A stretch of DNA of 64,000 nt, taken from Alphaproteobacteria bacterium 46_93_T64. GTDB taxonomy: Bacteria > Pseudomonadota > Alphaproteobacteria > Sneathiellales > Sneathiellaceae. The DNA is taken from the NCBI GenBank assembly GCA_002163135.1, contig MAAN01000015.1:1-64000 (forward strand), in the 5' to 3' direction. The first letter of the stretch is position 1, and every line of letters starts with the position of its first letter. Of the stretch, positions 18,988 to 28,059 are shown piece after piece. A program made the translations under genes and the position numbers. The notes under the pieces are model-generated. The model was not told where the DNA came from and ran no database searches. It saw only the letters and a list, made by a program, of their open reading frames with translations.

Positions 18988-19926
18988 ATGCAAAACAGCG
19001 CATTTAAGACGTTGAGATCGCAAAGTTTTTGGGACGAAGTTCCGAACAATGTAAAAGGCGCTTGCTGGATGTTGGCAGGTTCTGTCTTGTTCTCTTTTAT
19101 GAGTGTTGGGGTCAAGTATGTCGGCCAAGGCATGGACAGCTTTGAAATAGGATTTCTAAGGGCATTCTTGGGCCTAATAGTCATAGTCCCATTTGTACTC
19201 TATCGAGGCATCGGCTCTCTTCGAACCAGTATATTTAAAATGCATTTGTTCCGTTCCTGTGTTGGAATTACAGCAATGCTTGCCACTTTTTATTCCATCA
19301 CACATATGCCCCTTGCAGATGCGACAGCCCTTACATTTACACGTCCCCTTTTCCTGATCGTTTTGGCCTTTTTGTTTTTGGGTGAAATTATCAGGTGGCG
19401 AAGAGGTTTAGCGACCTTGGTAGGTTTTGCAGGTGTGCTGATTATGGTGCAAGCACAGGCAGAAATGGGTTTTGCCACGGCTGTTGGTTTGTTTGCAGCG
19501 TTCATGGTGGCCTGTGTCTCAGTGATCATAAAAAAGCTCACTGTTACGGAACATCCAACAACCATTATGTTCTATTTTGGTCTTATAGGCTCTGTGATTG
19601 CCTTTGTACCAGCCAGCCAAGTCTGGATAACACCAACGTGGGAGCAATTGGCTGTCCTAATAGCTGTGTCAATCGTCGGGACTGGCGGTAATTTTTGTAT
19701 GATCCGTGCCTTCGGCATAGGGGAGGCAACCGCTGTCTCGCCCTTTGATTATACTCGGCTTATTTTCTCCGGTATTTTGGCATATTTTATCTTTAGTGAA
19801 GTACCAACTCTTGGCATGATTGCTGGCGCGTTCATAATTGTTGGATCCAGTATTTATATTATGCAGCGAGAAGCGCGCGTGAAGGCGCGCACCAAAGCAA
19901 GCGAAAGCGTCTCACGCGACGCGTAG
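18988..19926 (+). CDS. EamA/DMT family transporter (second of a tandem pair)
   Basis: A 312-residue paralogue of the preceding transporter with the same ten-helix, two-repeat form. Matching blocks include FLRAFLGLIVIVPFVL, LADATALTFTRPLFLIVLAF and PFDYTRLIFSGILAYFIF. The pair probably arose by tandem duplication; the two have diverged well beyond a recent copy. The basic C-terminal tail overlaps the convergent fghA gene by 15 bases. The substrate is unknown. Confidence 0.88.
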   Translation: MQNSAFKTLRSQSFWDEVPNNVKGACWMLAGSVLFSFMSVGVKYVGQGMDSFEIGFLRAFLGLIVIVPFVLYRGIGSLRTSIFKMHLFRSCVGITAMLATFYSITHMPLADATALTFTRPLFLIVLAFLFLGEIIRWRRGLATLVGFAGVLIMVQAQAEMGFATAVGLFAAFMVACVSVIIKKLTVTEHPTTIMFYFGLIGSVIAFVPASQVWITPTWEQLAVLIAVSIVGTGGNFCMIRAFGIGEATAVSPFDYTRLIFSGILAYFIFSEVPTLGMIAGAFIIVGSSIYIMQREARVKARTKASESVSRDA

Positions 19927-20760
19927 GCTTTTAGAGTGATGACGCAAGTGATCTTCCATAAAAGTTGCCATTAGATAATAGCTATGATCATAACCTTCTT
20001 GCATACGGACTGATACGGGTTGTCCGGCCGCCTTGCAGGCCTGCTCGAACAGCTCAGGCTTGAGTTGATCTTTTAGAAACGGATCAGCTGTTCCTTGATC
20101 AATGAGGATTTCGCCTGCGAACGATTTACCGGAGACGACCAAATCAGTCGCATCGTAATCTCGCCAAGTTTCAGTGTTTTCTCCGAGATATCCGGTGAAA
20201 ATTTTCTGGCCCCACTCGCATTGCATTGGCGCACATATTGGAGCAAATGCAGATACGGATTTGTATGTACCAGGATTTCTGAGAGCAATGGTAAGGGCTC
20301 CATGACCCCCCATGGAATGACCAAAAATACCGGCGTTGGTCGTATCTATGTTAAAATTACTAGCAATGAATTCTGGAAGTTCACTTACTATGTAATCATA
20401 CATTTTGTAAGCACCGGACCAAGGGTCTTCAGTAGCATTCAGATAAAAACCTGCGCCGGATCCGAAATCATAGGCTTCATCTTCTCCTGGGTAGTTGGTT
20501 CCGCGCGGACTTGTATCCGGGCAGACAATGGCAATCCCGAGTTCTTCCGCAACTCGTTGGAAACCGCCTTTGGTTGTCACATTTTCCTGCGTGCAGGTGA
20601 GACCTGAGAGATAATAAAGGACAGGAACCGGCTCGGTTTTCGATTTGCTTGGCATAAAGACGCTGAGTTCCATCTCAGTAGGTGTAACTTTTGATGCATG
20701 TGTGTAGACACCTTGTGTGCCGCCAAACGTTTTTTGCTCGCTTAATGTTTCAAGCGTCAT
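19912..20760 (-). CDS. fghA: S-formylglutathione hydrolase
   Basis: A 282-residue serine esterase that hydrolyses S-formylglutathione to formate and glutathione, the second step of glutathione-dependent formaldehyde detoxification. It has the esterase D signature: GLTCTQENVTTKGG (oxyanion region), the nucleophile in FGHSMGGHGALT, the acid Asp in DQGTADPFL and the His in GYDHSYYLMATF. It follows the class III alcohol dehydrogenase gene by 23 bp on the same strand, the classic pairing. Confidence 0.96.
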   Translation of the reverse strand: MTLETLSEQKTFGGTQGVYTHASKVTPTEMELSVFMPSKSKTEPVPVLYYLSGLTCTQENVTTKGGFQRVAEELGIAIVCPDTSPRGTNYPGEDEAYDFGSGAGFYLNATEDPWSGAYKMYDYIVSELPEFIASNFNIDTTNAGIFGHSMGGHGALTIALRNPGTYKSVSAFAPICAPMQCEWGQKIFTGYLGENTETWRDYDATDLVVSGKSFAGEILIDQGTADPFLKDQLKPELFEQACKAAGQPVSVRMQEGYDHSYYLMATFMEDHLRHHSKSLRVA

Positions 20761-20783
20761 AATCCGGATCCTGTACTTAAATA

Positions 20784-21893
20784 TTAATAGATAACGACAG
20801 AGCGGATACTATGTCCGCCATGCATCAAATCAAAACCCTTATTAATCTCTTCAAGCGGCATGGTATGGGTGATCAGATCATCAATGTTGATCTTGCCATC
20901 CATATACCAATCAACAATTTTGGGGACATCCGTCCGTCCTTTTGCGCCGCCAAATGCAGTGCCGCGCCAGACGCGTCCTGTAACCAGTTGGAAGGGGCGT
21001 GTGGAGATTTCTTGGCCTGCACCAGCAACACCAATAATCGTGCTTTCACCCCATCCTTTATGGCAGCATTCCAGTGCTTGACGCATGGTAGTTGTGCTGC
21101 CGATACATTCAAATGAATGATCTGCACCACCGTCGGTTAAATCAACAAGATAGGGAACAAGGTCGCCTTCAACTTCTGATGGATTGACAAAGTGGGTCAT
21201 TCCGAATTTTTCGGCAAGCTCTTTCCGGTTGTTGTTCAGATCGACACCGACGATTTTGTTTGCGCCGACCATTCTCGCGCCTTGCAGAACATTTAGGCCA
21301 ATTCCGCCAAGCCCAAATACAATCACATTGTCGCCGGGGCGAACTTTCGCAGTATTAATGACAGCACCAACGCCAGTGGTCACGCCGCAGCCGATATAAC
21401 AAACCTTGTCAAAGGGGGCGTCTTCGCGGATTTTCGCGAGGGCGATTTCCGGCAAAACTGTATAGTTGGAGAAGGTGGAACACCCCATATAATGATAGAT
21501 CGGATCCCCATCAATGGAGAAACGAGTGGTCCCATCAGGCATGAGGCCTTGACCTTGTGTTTCGCGAATTGCTTGGCAAAGATTTGTACGGCCAGATGTA
21601 CAGTAGCTGCATTGGCGGCATTCCGGTGTGTATAACGGAATGACATGATCGCCTGCTTTAACGGATGTAACGCCGGCGCCAACTTCTACAACAATACCAG
21701 CGCCTTCATGGCCTAGAATGGCAGGGAAGATGCCTTCCGGATCATCACCGGAGCGTGTAAATTCATCCGTGTGGCAAATTCCGGTTGCCTTGATTTCCAC
21801 CAGAACTTCGCCAGCACGTGGGCCCTGAAGTTGTATAGTTTCAATGCTAAGCGGGGCGCCTGCTTTAAAGGCAATAGCAGCTTTTGTATCCAT
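20784..21893 (-). CDS. frmA: S-(hydroxymethyl)glutathione dehydrogenase / class III alcohol dehydrogenase
   Basis: A 369-residue zinc enzyme that oxidises the formaldehyde-glutathione adduct to S-formylglutathione with NAD. Catalytic zinc ligands are in [12 protein letters not shown] and GHEGAG; the structural zinc cysteines are in [15 protein letters not shown]; the NAD fold has [20 protein letters not shown]. Length and motifs are those of FrmA/AdhC. The start has an excellent ribosome-binding site (GGGAG, 7 nt spacing), which can pair with an upstream CTCCCTC-type partner. First gene of the frmA-fghA operon. Confidence 0.96.
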   Translation of the reverse strand: MDTKAAIAFKAGAPLSIETIQLQGPRAGEVLVEIKATGICHTDEFTRSGDDPEGIFPAILGHEGAGIVVEVGAGVTSVKAGDHVIPLYTPECRQCSYCTSGRTNLCQAIRETQGQGLMPDGTTRFSIDGDPIYHYMGCSTFSNYTVLPEIALAKIREDAPFDKVCYIGCGVTTGVGAVINTAKVRPGDNVIVFGLGGIGLNVLQGARMVGANKIVGVDLNNNRKELAEKFGMTHFVNPSEVEGDLVPYLVDLTDGGADHSFECIGSTTTMRQALECCHKGWGESTIIGVAGAGQEISTRPFQLVTGRVWRGTAFGGAKGRTDVPKIVDWYMDGKINIDDLITHTMPLEEINKGFDLMHGGHSIRSVVIY

Positions 21894-21900
21894 AGAAAAT

Positions 21901-21950
21901 CTCCCTCGGTCTTATAGTTTTGCGGATAGTAACCGAATAAACAGAGGGAG
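21901..21950 (-). promoter_or_regulatory. Possible 5'-leader hairpin that masks the frmA ribosome-binding site
   Basis: In the frmA leader the ribosome-binding site region (CTCCCTC on the plus strand, 21901-21907) is an exact 7-base complement of GAGGGAG at 21944-21950. A second pairing, CGGT 21907-21910 with ACCG 21932-21935, can form inside it. Such a structure could hide the ribosome-binding site. The loop is long, so the stability is uncertain, and a chance match cannot be excluded. Confidence 0.35.
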
Positions 21951-21970
21951 GGAACGCGGAAAAAAGAGGA

Positions 21971-22354
21971 TTAAGAGGATTGTTGGTCTGACGTTTCTTT
22001 TTCAAGAAATTGCCGAGCTTTTTCCAAATGATCATCTGTAATGTGTTTTCTTACAGTGGCCATGGCTGCCATTAAAACACTGGCATCATCGGTGAAACCA
22101 AGACCCGCAATAAAGTCGGGAATGACATCGGCGGGCATGATGAAGTAGGCCAGAGCTCCAAATAAAACGGCTTTTACAAAAGCGGGACTTTTTCCGTCCA
22201 TTGCGCAGTAGAAACTGGCTGTAACATCCTCAGAAAATGGAATTTTCCCAAGGTTACTACGTAGCTTTTGACCAAATTCACGCATAACAACGCGTTTGTC
22301 GTTTTGCATTTTTTCTGCGTCAAACGCAGAGATATCTTCATCATCATTTACCAT
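21971..22354 (-). CDS. YkvA/DUF1232 family protein
   Basis: A 127-residue protein with the DUF1232 core, a short hydrophobic helix with the signature [27 protein letters not shown]. Members are small membrane-associated proteins of unknown function. A frame opens 14 codons earlier, at 22396, but the ATG at 22354 starts the conserved acidic N-terminus (MVNDDED). It lies upstream of frmA on the same strand with 77 bp between them, and is divergent from the SDR gene. Confidence 0.85.
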   Translation of the reverse strand: MVNDDEDISAFDAEKMQNDKRVVMREFGQKLRSNLGKIPFSEDVTASFYCAMDGKSPAFVKAVLFGALAYFIMPADVIPDFIAGLGFTDDASVLMAAMATVRKHITDDHLEKARQFLEKETSDQQSS

Positions 22355-22475
22355 AGAGCTGTATATGAGCCTCTTTTGGGATGTTTGCAACTGCATGCAC
22401 TTTTCTTTTGAAGGCCGCCAGTGTATTCAAGGGCATCAAAATCATAAATCAAGTTGGAAAAACTGGAGACGGAAA

Positions 22476-23237
22476 ATGGATATTAGCGGTAAAGCTGCCA
22501 TTGTAACAGGCGGTGCATCAGGGTTGGGCGCAGCAACAGCACGCGCACTCGCGGCTGCCGGCGCAAAAGTAGCAATTTTCGACATGAACGAAGAACTGGC
22601 CAAAACTGTTGCCTCCGAAATTGGTGGTGTTGCTGTTTCTGTAAACGTGTCAGACGATGCATCCGTTGATGCTGCCTTTACAGCCGCTCGTGAAGCACAT
22701 GGTCCAGCTCGTATTCTGATTAACTGCGCTGGTATTGGCCCCGCGGCGAAAACAGTTTCAAGCAAAGGTATGCATGCGCTGGATAAGTTCGAGCAAGTCA
22801 TCAATGTCAATCTGATCGGAACATTTAACTGCATCCGCCGAGCCGCTTTTGACATGGCTAATGAAGAGCCAATGGAAGGCGGGGAGCGCGGTGTTTGTAT
22901 TAATACAGCCTCTGTTGCGGCCTATGACGGACAAATTGGCCAAGCAGCTTATGCTGCGTCAAAAGGTGGCATTGTTGGCATGACGTTGCCAATCGCTCGC
23001 GATTTGTCGAGTGTTGGTGTTCGGATTATGACAATCGCACCGGGTCTGTTTAAAACACCCTTGCTTCTAGGTTTACCGCAAGAAGTGCAAGACAGCTTGG
23101 GCGCAACTGTTCCATTCCCGAGCCGTTTGGGTGAGCCATCAGAATATGCAAAGCTTGTGCAGCATATTTGTGAAAATCAGATGTTAAACGGTGAAGTGAT
23201 CCGCCTTGACGGCGCAATTCGTATGGCACCTCGCTAG
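22476..23237 (+). CDS. SDR dehydrogenase, 3-hydroxyacyl-CoA dehydrogenase type II (HSD10) like
   Basis: A 253-residue short-chain dehydrogenase. The NAD loop is [15 protein letters not shown], the active site is S-x12-Y-x3-K ([21 protein letters not shown] region), and the C-terminal part [17 protein letters not shown] followed by [14 protein letters not shown] is the pattern of human HSD17B10 and bacterial 3-hydroxy-2-methylbutyryl-CoA dehydrogenases of isoleucine breakdown. The ribosome-binding site (GGAG) and homology both fix the ATG at 22476; the frame opens 60 codons earlier without similarity. No neighbouring gene confirms the pathway. Confidence 0.88.
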   Translation: MDISGKAAIVTGGASGLGAATARALAAAGAKVAIFDMNEELAKTVASEIGGVAVSVNVSDDASVDAAFTAAREAHGPARILINCAGIGPAAKTVSSKGMHALDKFEQVINVNLIGTFNCIRRAAFDMANEEPMEGGERGVCINTASVAAYDGQIGQAAYAASKGGIVGMTLPIARDLSSVGVRIMTIAPGLFKTPLLLGLPQEVQDSLGATVPFPSRLGEPSEYAKLVQHICENQMLNGEVIRLDGAIRMAPR

Positions 23238-23258
23238 AGAGTTCTAGTTGGGCGGCTC

Positions 23259-23552
23259 TTACGGGTCGCCCACTTTATCCATAAAGGCGGCAAGTTTGAA
23301 ATCCTTATCGGTTAGTCCACCGACATCATGAGTGCATAAAGTTATATCGACCCGGTTATAGACATTAAACCACTCCGGATGGTGGTTCATTTTCTCGGCT
23401 TTTAGGGCAACTCGGGTCATGAACGCAAAAGCCTGATTGAAGCTTTTAAACTTGAATGCTTTCTCTATAGCCTCCTTATCAGCGGCAAGGTACCAGCCCT
23501 TCAGTTCAGCCAAACTATTCTGAATAACTTCCATTTCAAGTTTTTCGGTCAT
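23259..23552 (-). CDS. phhB: Pterin-4a-carbinolamine dehydratase
   Basis: A 97-residue enzyme that dehydrates 4a-hydroxytetrahydrobiopterin to recycle the cofactor of phenylalanine hydroxylase. The catalytic motif [22 protein letters not shown] (His-His-Pro-Glu-Trp) and the terminal [14 protein letters not shown] are complete. No phenylalanine hydroxylase gene is in the window. The 3' end overlaps a small GC-rich hairpin shared with the convergent SDR gene. Confidence 0.94.
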   Translation of the reverse strand: MTEKLEMEVIQNSLAELKGWYLAADKEAIEKAFKFKSFNQAFAFMTRVALKAEKMNHHPEWFNVYNRVDITLCTHDVGGLTDKDFKLAAFMDKVGDP

Positions 23553-23626
23553 TTTTCCCTAGTCTCCCATAGTTATACTTGTATATGTAGTTTAAGGGAT
23601 AACTGTCCAGTAACCGGAGATTTTAT

Positions 23627-24100
23627 GTGATAAATATCTTGTTCGTATGCATGGGAAATATCTGTCGCTCTCCGACAGCTGAAATCATATTTGGTGCTCA
23701 CGTGGCGCGTGAGGGATTGAGTGACTTAATCTCGGTAGATAGCGCCGGAACCGGAAATTGGCATGTGGGAAACCCACCCGATGACAGGGCCATTAATATT
23801 GCCAAATTGCTAGGACATGAAATAGGTCATTTAGAAGCACGTCAGGTTCGGATCAATGATTTCGGTAAATTTGATTACATCCTTGCCATGGATAAAAGTA
23901 ACCTATACGACCTGACAGCAATGGCCCCGGAGAGCTTCGGCGGACATCTCTCCTTGTTGTTAGATTTCAGTGATGAGGAAAGCGGTGACGTGCCAGATCC
24001 CTACTATGGAGACTTGTCTGATTACGATCGGGTGATTGAAATGGTGGACCCCGCGTCGGCTGGCCTTTTGCGGCATATCAGAAACAAACACGAATTTTAA
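23627..24100 (+). CDS. Low molecular weight protein tyrosine phosphatase
   Basis: A 157-residue phosphatase. The P-loop is at the N-terminus (VCMGNICRSPTAE, Cys and Arg of C-x5-R-S), and the general acid Asp is in DPYYGD (about 127-132). This family dephosphorylates tyrosines, often on bacterial tyrosine kinases of polysaccharide synthesis, but no such kinase lies nearby. Starts at GTG with CCGGAGA upstream. The speE gene follows by 15 bp. Confidence 0.93.
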   Translation: MINILFVCMGNICRSPTAEIIFGAHVAREGLSDLISVDSAGTGNWHVGNPPDDRAINIAKLLGHEIGHLEARQVRINDFGKFDYILAMDKSNLYDLTAMAPESFGGHLSLLLDFSDEESGDVPDPYYGDLSDYDRVIEMVDPASAGLLRHIRNKHEF

Positions 24101-24115
24101 ACTTCAGGCGATAAA

Positions 24116-25003
24116 ATGAGCAAAGTTAGTGAAGAAAGCCGCAATTGGTGGCACGAAGAAACCGAAGGTATTGCTTTTACCCATGCGCTAGATATGGAAC
24201 TTTTGCATGAAGAGCAGAGTAAGTACCAAAAAATCGGAATCTATAATCACGAGACGTTCGGTCGTATCCTGACGCTTGATGATCTGGTGCAAGCATCAGA
24301 AGCTGACGAATTTATGTATCATGAAATGGCTGTGCATGTGCCGTTGTTGGGTCGTGATTGGAACGATGTCAGTGTCTTGATTGTAGGTGGCGGTGACGGT
24401 GGTATCCTTCGTGAAGTTCTGGTGCATGATTTTGTAAGCCGTGCGGTGATGGTTGAAATTGATGAGCGGGTAGTCGAACTTTCCAAAGAATATCTGAATA
24501 TCCACGGAAACTATGACGATCCGAGGGCTGAACTGATCATCGGAGATGCCGCAGATTATATGAAAAATGCCAGAGCGATTGGCGATAAGTTCGATTTGAT
24601 CATTCTGGATTTGAGCGAGCCTGTGGGGCCATCTTCGTCTGTGTTTACAGAGGAATTTTGTGAAGATTTCTCAAATTGTATAACTGATCGCGGCGTCGTT
24701 CTGGACAGTGACAGCATTTTTGTTGGTAAAGATCGTGCATATTTCTTGCAGGAACTCTGCGGTGATAAAGACCAGAATCTGGTCAGCATCATGCAGAATA
24801 AACATCTGTTGCCACATGTGTCTGGCTATCGTTCTATCGTGCAGCTTTATCCGGCAGCTGAATTCGGATTTTTCCTCTATAGCCGAGATGGGCATAACTA
24901 TTCAAAACCTGTGAAGCAACATACCGGACGACACTACAATCCCGAACTGCACACTGCATCTTTTGCACTTCCTACATGGTGGCGTACGAATTTAGGCTTT
25001 TAA
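24116..25003 (+). CDS. speE: Spermidine synthase (polyamine aminopropyltransferase)
   Basis: A 295-residue enzyme that transfers an aminopropyl group from decarboxylated SAM to putrescine. Diagnostic stretches are YQKIGIYNHETFGRILTLDD, DEFMYHEMAVHVPL, the Rossmann loop VGGGDGGILREVL and LDLSEPVGPSS, where the Asp matches the catalytic acid. The usual D-S-S-D-P-x-G-P is read here as DLSEPVGP, a modest variation. It follows the phosphatase gene in the same operon and overlaps the convergent thpR gene by 4 bases. Confidence 0.92.
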   Translation: MSKVSEESRNWWHEETEGIAFTHALDMELLHEEQSKYQKIGIYNHETFGRILTLDDLVQASEADEFMYHEMAVHVPLLGRDWNDVSVLIVGGGDGGILREVLVHDFVSRAVMVEIDERVVELSKEYLNIHGNYDDPRAELIIGDAADYMKNARAIGDKFDLIILDLSEPVGPSSSVFTEEFCEDFSNCITDRGVVLDSDSIFVGKDRAYFLQELCGDKDQNLVSIMQNKHLLPHVSGYRSIVQLYPAAEFGFFLYSRDGHNYSKPVKQHTGRHYNPELHTASFALPTWWRTNLGF

Positions 25004-25560
25004 GAGGCCGTTGGCTCTAAGGAAAGTGGCTCCAGATCGAAAATTATTTCTTCTTCGTAGTGGGGCCCGCCTTGACCGAGAACGCTGGAGAATAAAGAAA
25101 AATGATCCACATGGAATGGCCGTGTTCTGAAAAGTGAATATTCAGACAGATATTCACGGACTTTTTCGTACGGAGAACGATGAATACGGGCGAGCGTTAT
25201 ATGCGGTTTGAACCGTCTATCTTCGAGGGATATGCCTGAGGCCGATAACGCCTGTGTTATCTTTTGCTGCAGATGTTGTAATTGCGGGTTAGACGAAAAA
25301 CCAGCCCATAGCACTCTGGGGCGTCTGTCATTTCCGAAGACACCAATGCCTTCTATTTGCAGGTCGAATACAGGTGCTTTAATTCGACCTAAGGCAATAC
25401 CGGCATCCCCCATATCAGGCATCGATATTTCACCTAAGAAAGCCAGTGTCAGATGAGCGTTTTCAGGTTTTGACCACTTGGCATCAGGAACCCCAAAGTG
25501 CAGCGCGCCCATTTGCTGCTTGATATCTTCTGGAAGATCAATGGCAACAAACAGGCGCAT
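25000..25560 (-). CDS. thpR: RNA 2',3'-cyclic phosphodiesterase ThpR
   Basis: A 186-residue 2H phosphoesterase. Both H-x-T-x motifs are seen: HLTLAFLG (about 37) and HITLARI (about 124). ThpR opens 2',3'-cyclic phosphates on RNA ends and joins tRNA halves in reverse in vitro. AAGGAG lies 8 nt before ATG 25560, which is preferred over a start three codons upstream. Its ribosome-binding site overlaps the stop of the upstream aldo/keto reductase gene, so the two are cotranscribed. Confidence 0.94.
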   Translation of the reverse strand: MRLFVAIDLPEDIKQQMGALHFGVPDAKWSKPENAHLTLAFLGEISMPDMGDAGIALGRIKAPVFDLQIEGIGVFGNDRRPRVLWAGFSSNPQLQHLQQKITQALSASGISLEDRRFKPHITLARIHRSPYEKVREYLSEYSLFRTRPFHVDHFSLFSSVLGQGGPHYEEEIIFDLEPLSLEPTAS

Positions 25561-25572
25561 TGCGAACACTCC

Positions 25573-26616
25573 TTATGGGCAAGGATAGGGATGACTGTTA
25601 TGGATATTCTCTATAGATTTAAGAATGTCATCTGACAGCTCAATGTCAATACTGGCAATATTTGATGACAGTTGATCAAGGTTCGTTGCACCAATGATGT
25701 TTGATGTTACAAAACGCCGAGAATTGACATAAGCCAAAGCCATCTGCGCTGGATCAAGGCCGTGTTCATTTGCCAATGCCACATATTCTGTTGTTACCTT
25801 GTGGGCTACTTCAGTCGTATAGCGTTGAAAACGAGTGAAGGAGGCAAACCGCGAGCCTTTAGGCAATTTTCCGCCTAAATACTTACCGCTTAACATTCCC
25901 ATACCAAGCGGGGAATAGGCAAGCAGGCCACATTTTTCTCGAATTGAGACCTCTGCAAGTCCCACCTCGTAGGATCTGTTTAATAGGCTATATGGGTTTT
26001 GTACTGACGCTATTCGCGGCAGGTTGTGTTTGTCGGCCAAATGCAAGTACCGCATTGTTCCCCATGCACTTTCGTTAGAAAGGCCCACATGGCGGATTTT
26101 CCCACTTTTTACGATATCATCGAGTGCTTGCAACGATTCCAATAATTCGATGGCATCTTCGTCTTCCACGTGGATGTACCCAAGTTTACCAAAATAATTG
26201 GTAGAGCGTTCAGGCCAGTGGAGTTGATACAAGTCGATATAGTCAGTTTGAAGGCGTTTCAGGCTATTATCAACGGCGGCTTTCAAGTGGCGGCCATGCA
26301 ACCGCGAAACTTCTCCGTTTCCACGAAAATATGTATTGTCAGATTTGCCGACTGCTTTGGTTGCAAGAACAACCTTATCCCGTCCGCCGCGCGTGGCAAG
26401 CCAACTTCCGATATATTCTTCGGTTTTACCTGCTGTCTCTTCTTTGGGTGGGACTGGGTACATTTCAGCGGTATCAATAAAATTAACGCCATTATCCAAC
26501 GCGTAATCCAGTTGCGCGTGGGCGTCGCTTTCCGTGTTCTGCTCTCCCCATGTCATGGAGCCAAGACAGATAACGCTAACATCAAGGTCAGTACGACCCA
26601 GTTTTCTATATTGCAT
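25573..26616 (-). CDS. Aldo/keto reductase (Tas-like)
   Basis: A 347-residue TIM-barrel NADPH reductase close to E. coli Tas. Seen are the start MQYRKLGRTDLDVSVICLGSMTWG-type segment, the catalytic Asp and Tyr in FIDTAEMYP, the His in YQLHWPER and the cofactor-binding IIGATNLDQLSSNI. The substrate is unknown. The frame extends 12 codons upstream, but AGGA precedes ATG 26616. Middle gene of a minus-strand cluster, between the TesA-like esterase and thpR. Confidence 0.92.
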   Translation of the reverse strand: MQYRKLGRTDLDVSVICLGSMTWGEQNTESDAHAQLDYALDNGVNFIDTAEMYPVPPKEETAGKTEEYIGSWLATRGGRDKVVLATKAVGKSDNTYFRGNGEVSRLHGRHLKAAVDNSLKRLQTDYIDLYQLHWPERSTNYFGKLGYIHVEDEDAIELLESLQALDDIVKSGKIRHVGLSNESAWGTMRYLHLADKHNLPRIASVQNPYSLLNRSYEVGLAEVSIREKCGLLAYSPLGMGMLSGKYLGGKLPKGSRFASFTRFQRYTTEVAHKVTTEYVALANEHGLDPAQMALAYVNSRRFVTSNIIGATNLDQLSSNIASIDIELSDDILKSIENIHNSHPYPCP

Positions 26617-26662
26617 TCGTGATTTCCTGAGGTGATTTGAGTTTGCGCTCAAAAGTTATTTG

Positions 26663-27328
26663 TTATTTATTTTTTATGAATGATACCAGATGAGGGACCA
26701 TTTTTTTAACAATGATGGCAACGCCTTCACTGTTTGGATGGATAGCGTCAGATTGATTAAGGTCGGCCATTGCAGCGACACCTTCCAGAAAGAAAGGATA
26801 GAAGGCGAGGTTATGTTTCCTTGCGAGTTCAGGGAAAATTTCGTCAAATTCCTGTTGGTAGACTGGGCCCATGTTCGGAGGGGCACGCATACCGGTAAAG
26901 AAAATAGGGATATTTTTTGCGCGGATCTTTGTAATGATAGCGTCCAGATTTTTCCGTGTGATAGACGGATCGATCCCACGAAGAGCATCATTCGCACCGA
27001 GTTCCAAGAGAACAAAATCTGCTCCATTGGCGAGAGCCCAGTCTAGTCGTTGAAGACCGCCCGTGGACGTATCGCCTGAAACACCCGCATTCTCAACTTT
27101 AATGGCAAGTCCTTCATCACGGAGGGCTCGTTCCAGCTGGACCGGGAAAGCATGGGCCTGAGATAAGCCGTATCCGGCGGTTAAACTATCACCAAAGGCC
27201 ACCATTTTTTGTGTTTCTGTTGCATAAACAGGTGCAATCAGAAAAAAAGCAGCCAGCATTATGCTAAGCATGTTGAAATGGCGGACAGATTTGCCATATG
27301 GCATAAGAACCGATTTTTGCTGCTGCAT
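26663..27328 (-). CDS. tesA: Arylesterase / TesA-like SGNH hydrolase
   Basis: A secreted lipase-like hydrolase of about 220 residues. An N-terminal hydrophobic segment ending in APVYA is a signal peptide. The SGNH blocks are FGDSLTAGYGL (Ser nucleophile), a Gly in GVSGDTS, LGANDALRG (Asn) and DAIHPNSEGV (Asp-His). E. coli TesA is a periplasmic thioesterase/lysophospholipase, and its gene is likewise divergent from ybbA-ybbP, as here. The start is uncertain: ATG at 27349, 27328 and 27304 are all possible, none with a strong ribosome-binding site. Confidence 0.92.
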   Translation of the reverse strand: MQQQKSVLMPYGKSVRHFNMLSIMLAAFFLIAPVYATETQKMVAFGDSLTAGYGLSQAHAFPVQLERALRDEGLAIKVENAGVSGDTSTGGLQRLDWALANGADFVLLELGANDALRGIDPSITRKNLDAIITKIRAKNIPIFFTGMRAPPNMGPVYQQEFDEIFPELARKHNLAFYPFFLEGVAAMADLNQSDAIHPNSEGVAIIVKKMVPHLVSFIKNK

Positions 27329-27339
27329 TGGAATAACTT

Positions 27340-28059
27340 GTGACCTCATCGCCAATCATATCACTTGAAAATATCTACCTTACACTTAATTCGGATGCCG
27401 GCCCTGTCAATATCTTACGTGGTATAGACTTGAATGTATCTGAAGGTGAGACAGTTGGAATTGTTGGTCCGTCAGGATCAGGCAAGTCAACATTAATGTC
27501 AATCATGGCAGGTTTGGAAAAACCAAGTGACGGATTAGTGACTATCTGCAATTCAGCTTTTTCGACAAAGAGTGAAGATGATATGGCACGTTTTCGCCGG
27601 GATAACATTGGCATTGTTTTCCAGTCCTTTCATCTTGTTCCGACAATGACAGCGATCGAAAATGTTGCAATTCCACTGGAGCTTGCAGGACGTTCAGATG
27701 CCTTCAAAGTTGCAAAAGAAAAGTTAGTGGCAGTTGGCCTAGGTGCCCGTTCAGCTCATTATCCAACACAACTGTCCGGGGGCGAACAACAGCGCGTGGC
27801 ACTAGCCCGTGCGGTAGCGACAGAACCCAGAATTTTACTCGCGGACGAGCCTACCGGAAATCTGGACGGGGTAACCGGTGATTTGATCATCAAGCAGTTG
27901 TTTGATCTCCATGATGGGCATAACACGACTATGGTTTTGATTACCCACGATGAAAGTTTAGCGGCCCGGTGTGATCGTACGATCCGAATTGAAGATGGTC
28001 GAATTGTTAGTCAAAAAATTGACCAGAAATCAGTGGTGCTTGAAGGGCAATCCACATGA
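27340..28059 (+). CDS. ybbA: ABC transporter ATP-binding protein YbbA (LolD/MacB type)
   Basis: A 239-residue ATPase of the MacB/LolD group. Walker A is GPSGSGKST (about 43-51), the signature is LSGGEQQRVALARA, and Walker B is ILLADEPTGNLD, ending with the H-loop LITHDE. It starts at GTG, almost back-to-back with the divergent tesA, and overlaps ybbP by 4 bases (ATGA). With YbbP it forms a mechanotransmission-type ABC complex rather than a classic importer; a role in releasing a substrate to the periplasmic esterase has been proposed for the conserved triad. Confidence 0.94.
   Translation: MTSSPIISLENIYLTLNSDAGPVNILRGIDLNVSEGETVGIVGPSGSGKSTLMSIMAGLEKPSDGLVTICNSAFSTKSEDDMARFRRDNIGIVFQSFHLVPTMTAIENVAIPLELAGRSDAFKVAKEKLVAVGLGARSAHYPTQLSGGEQQRVALARAVATEPRILLADEPTGNLDGVTGDLIIKQLFDLHDGHNTTMVLITHDESLAARCDRTIRIEDGRIVSQKIDQKSVVLEGQST

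Noticed and set aside
18030-19926. The two EamA transporter genes as a recent duplication or resistance island
   Set aside because: They are diverged paralogues in an ordinary operon-like setting, with no mobile-element traces; tandem EamA pairs are common.
20095-20607. A 170-residue plus-strand frame inside fghA
   Set aside because: It is antisense to a conserved enzyme gene, with no family similarity.
23248-23272. A small GC-rich hairpin (TGGGCG with CGCCCA) between the SDR and phhB genes
   Set aside because: The stem is only 6 bp, it overlaps the phhB coding end and no clear T run follows; I cannot call it a terminator.
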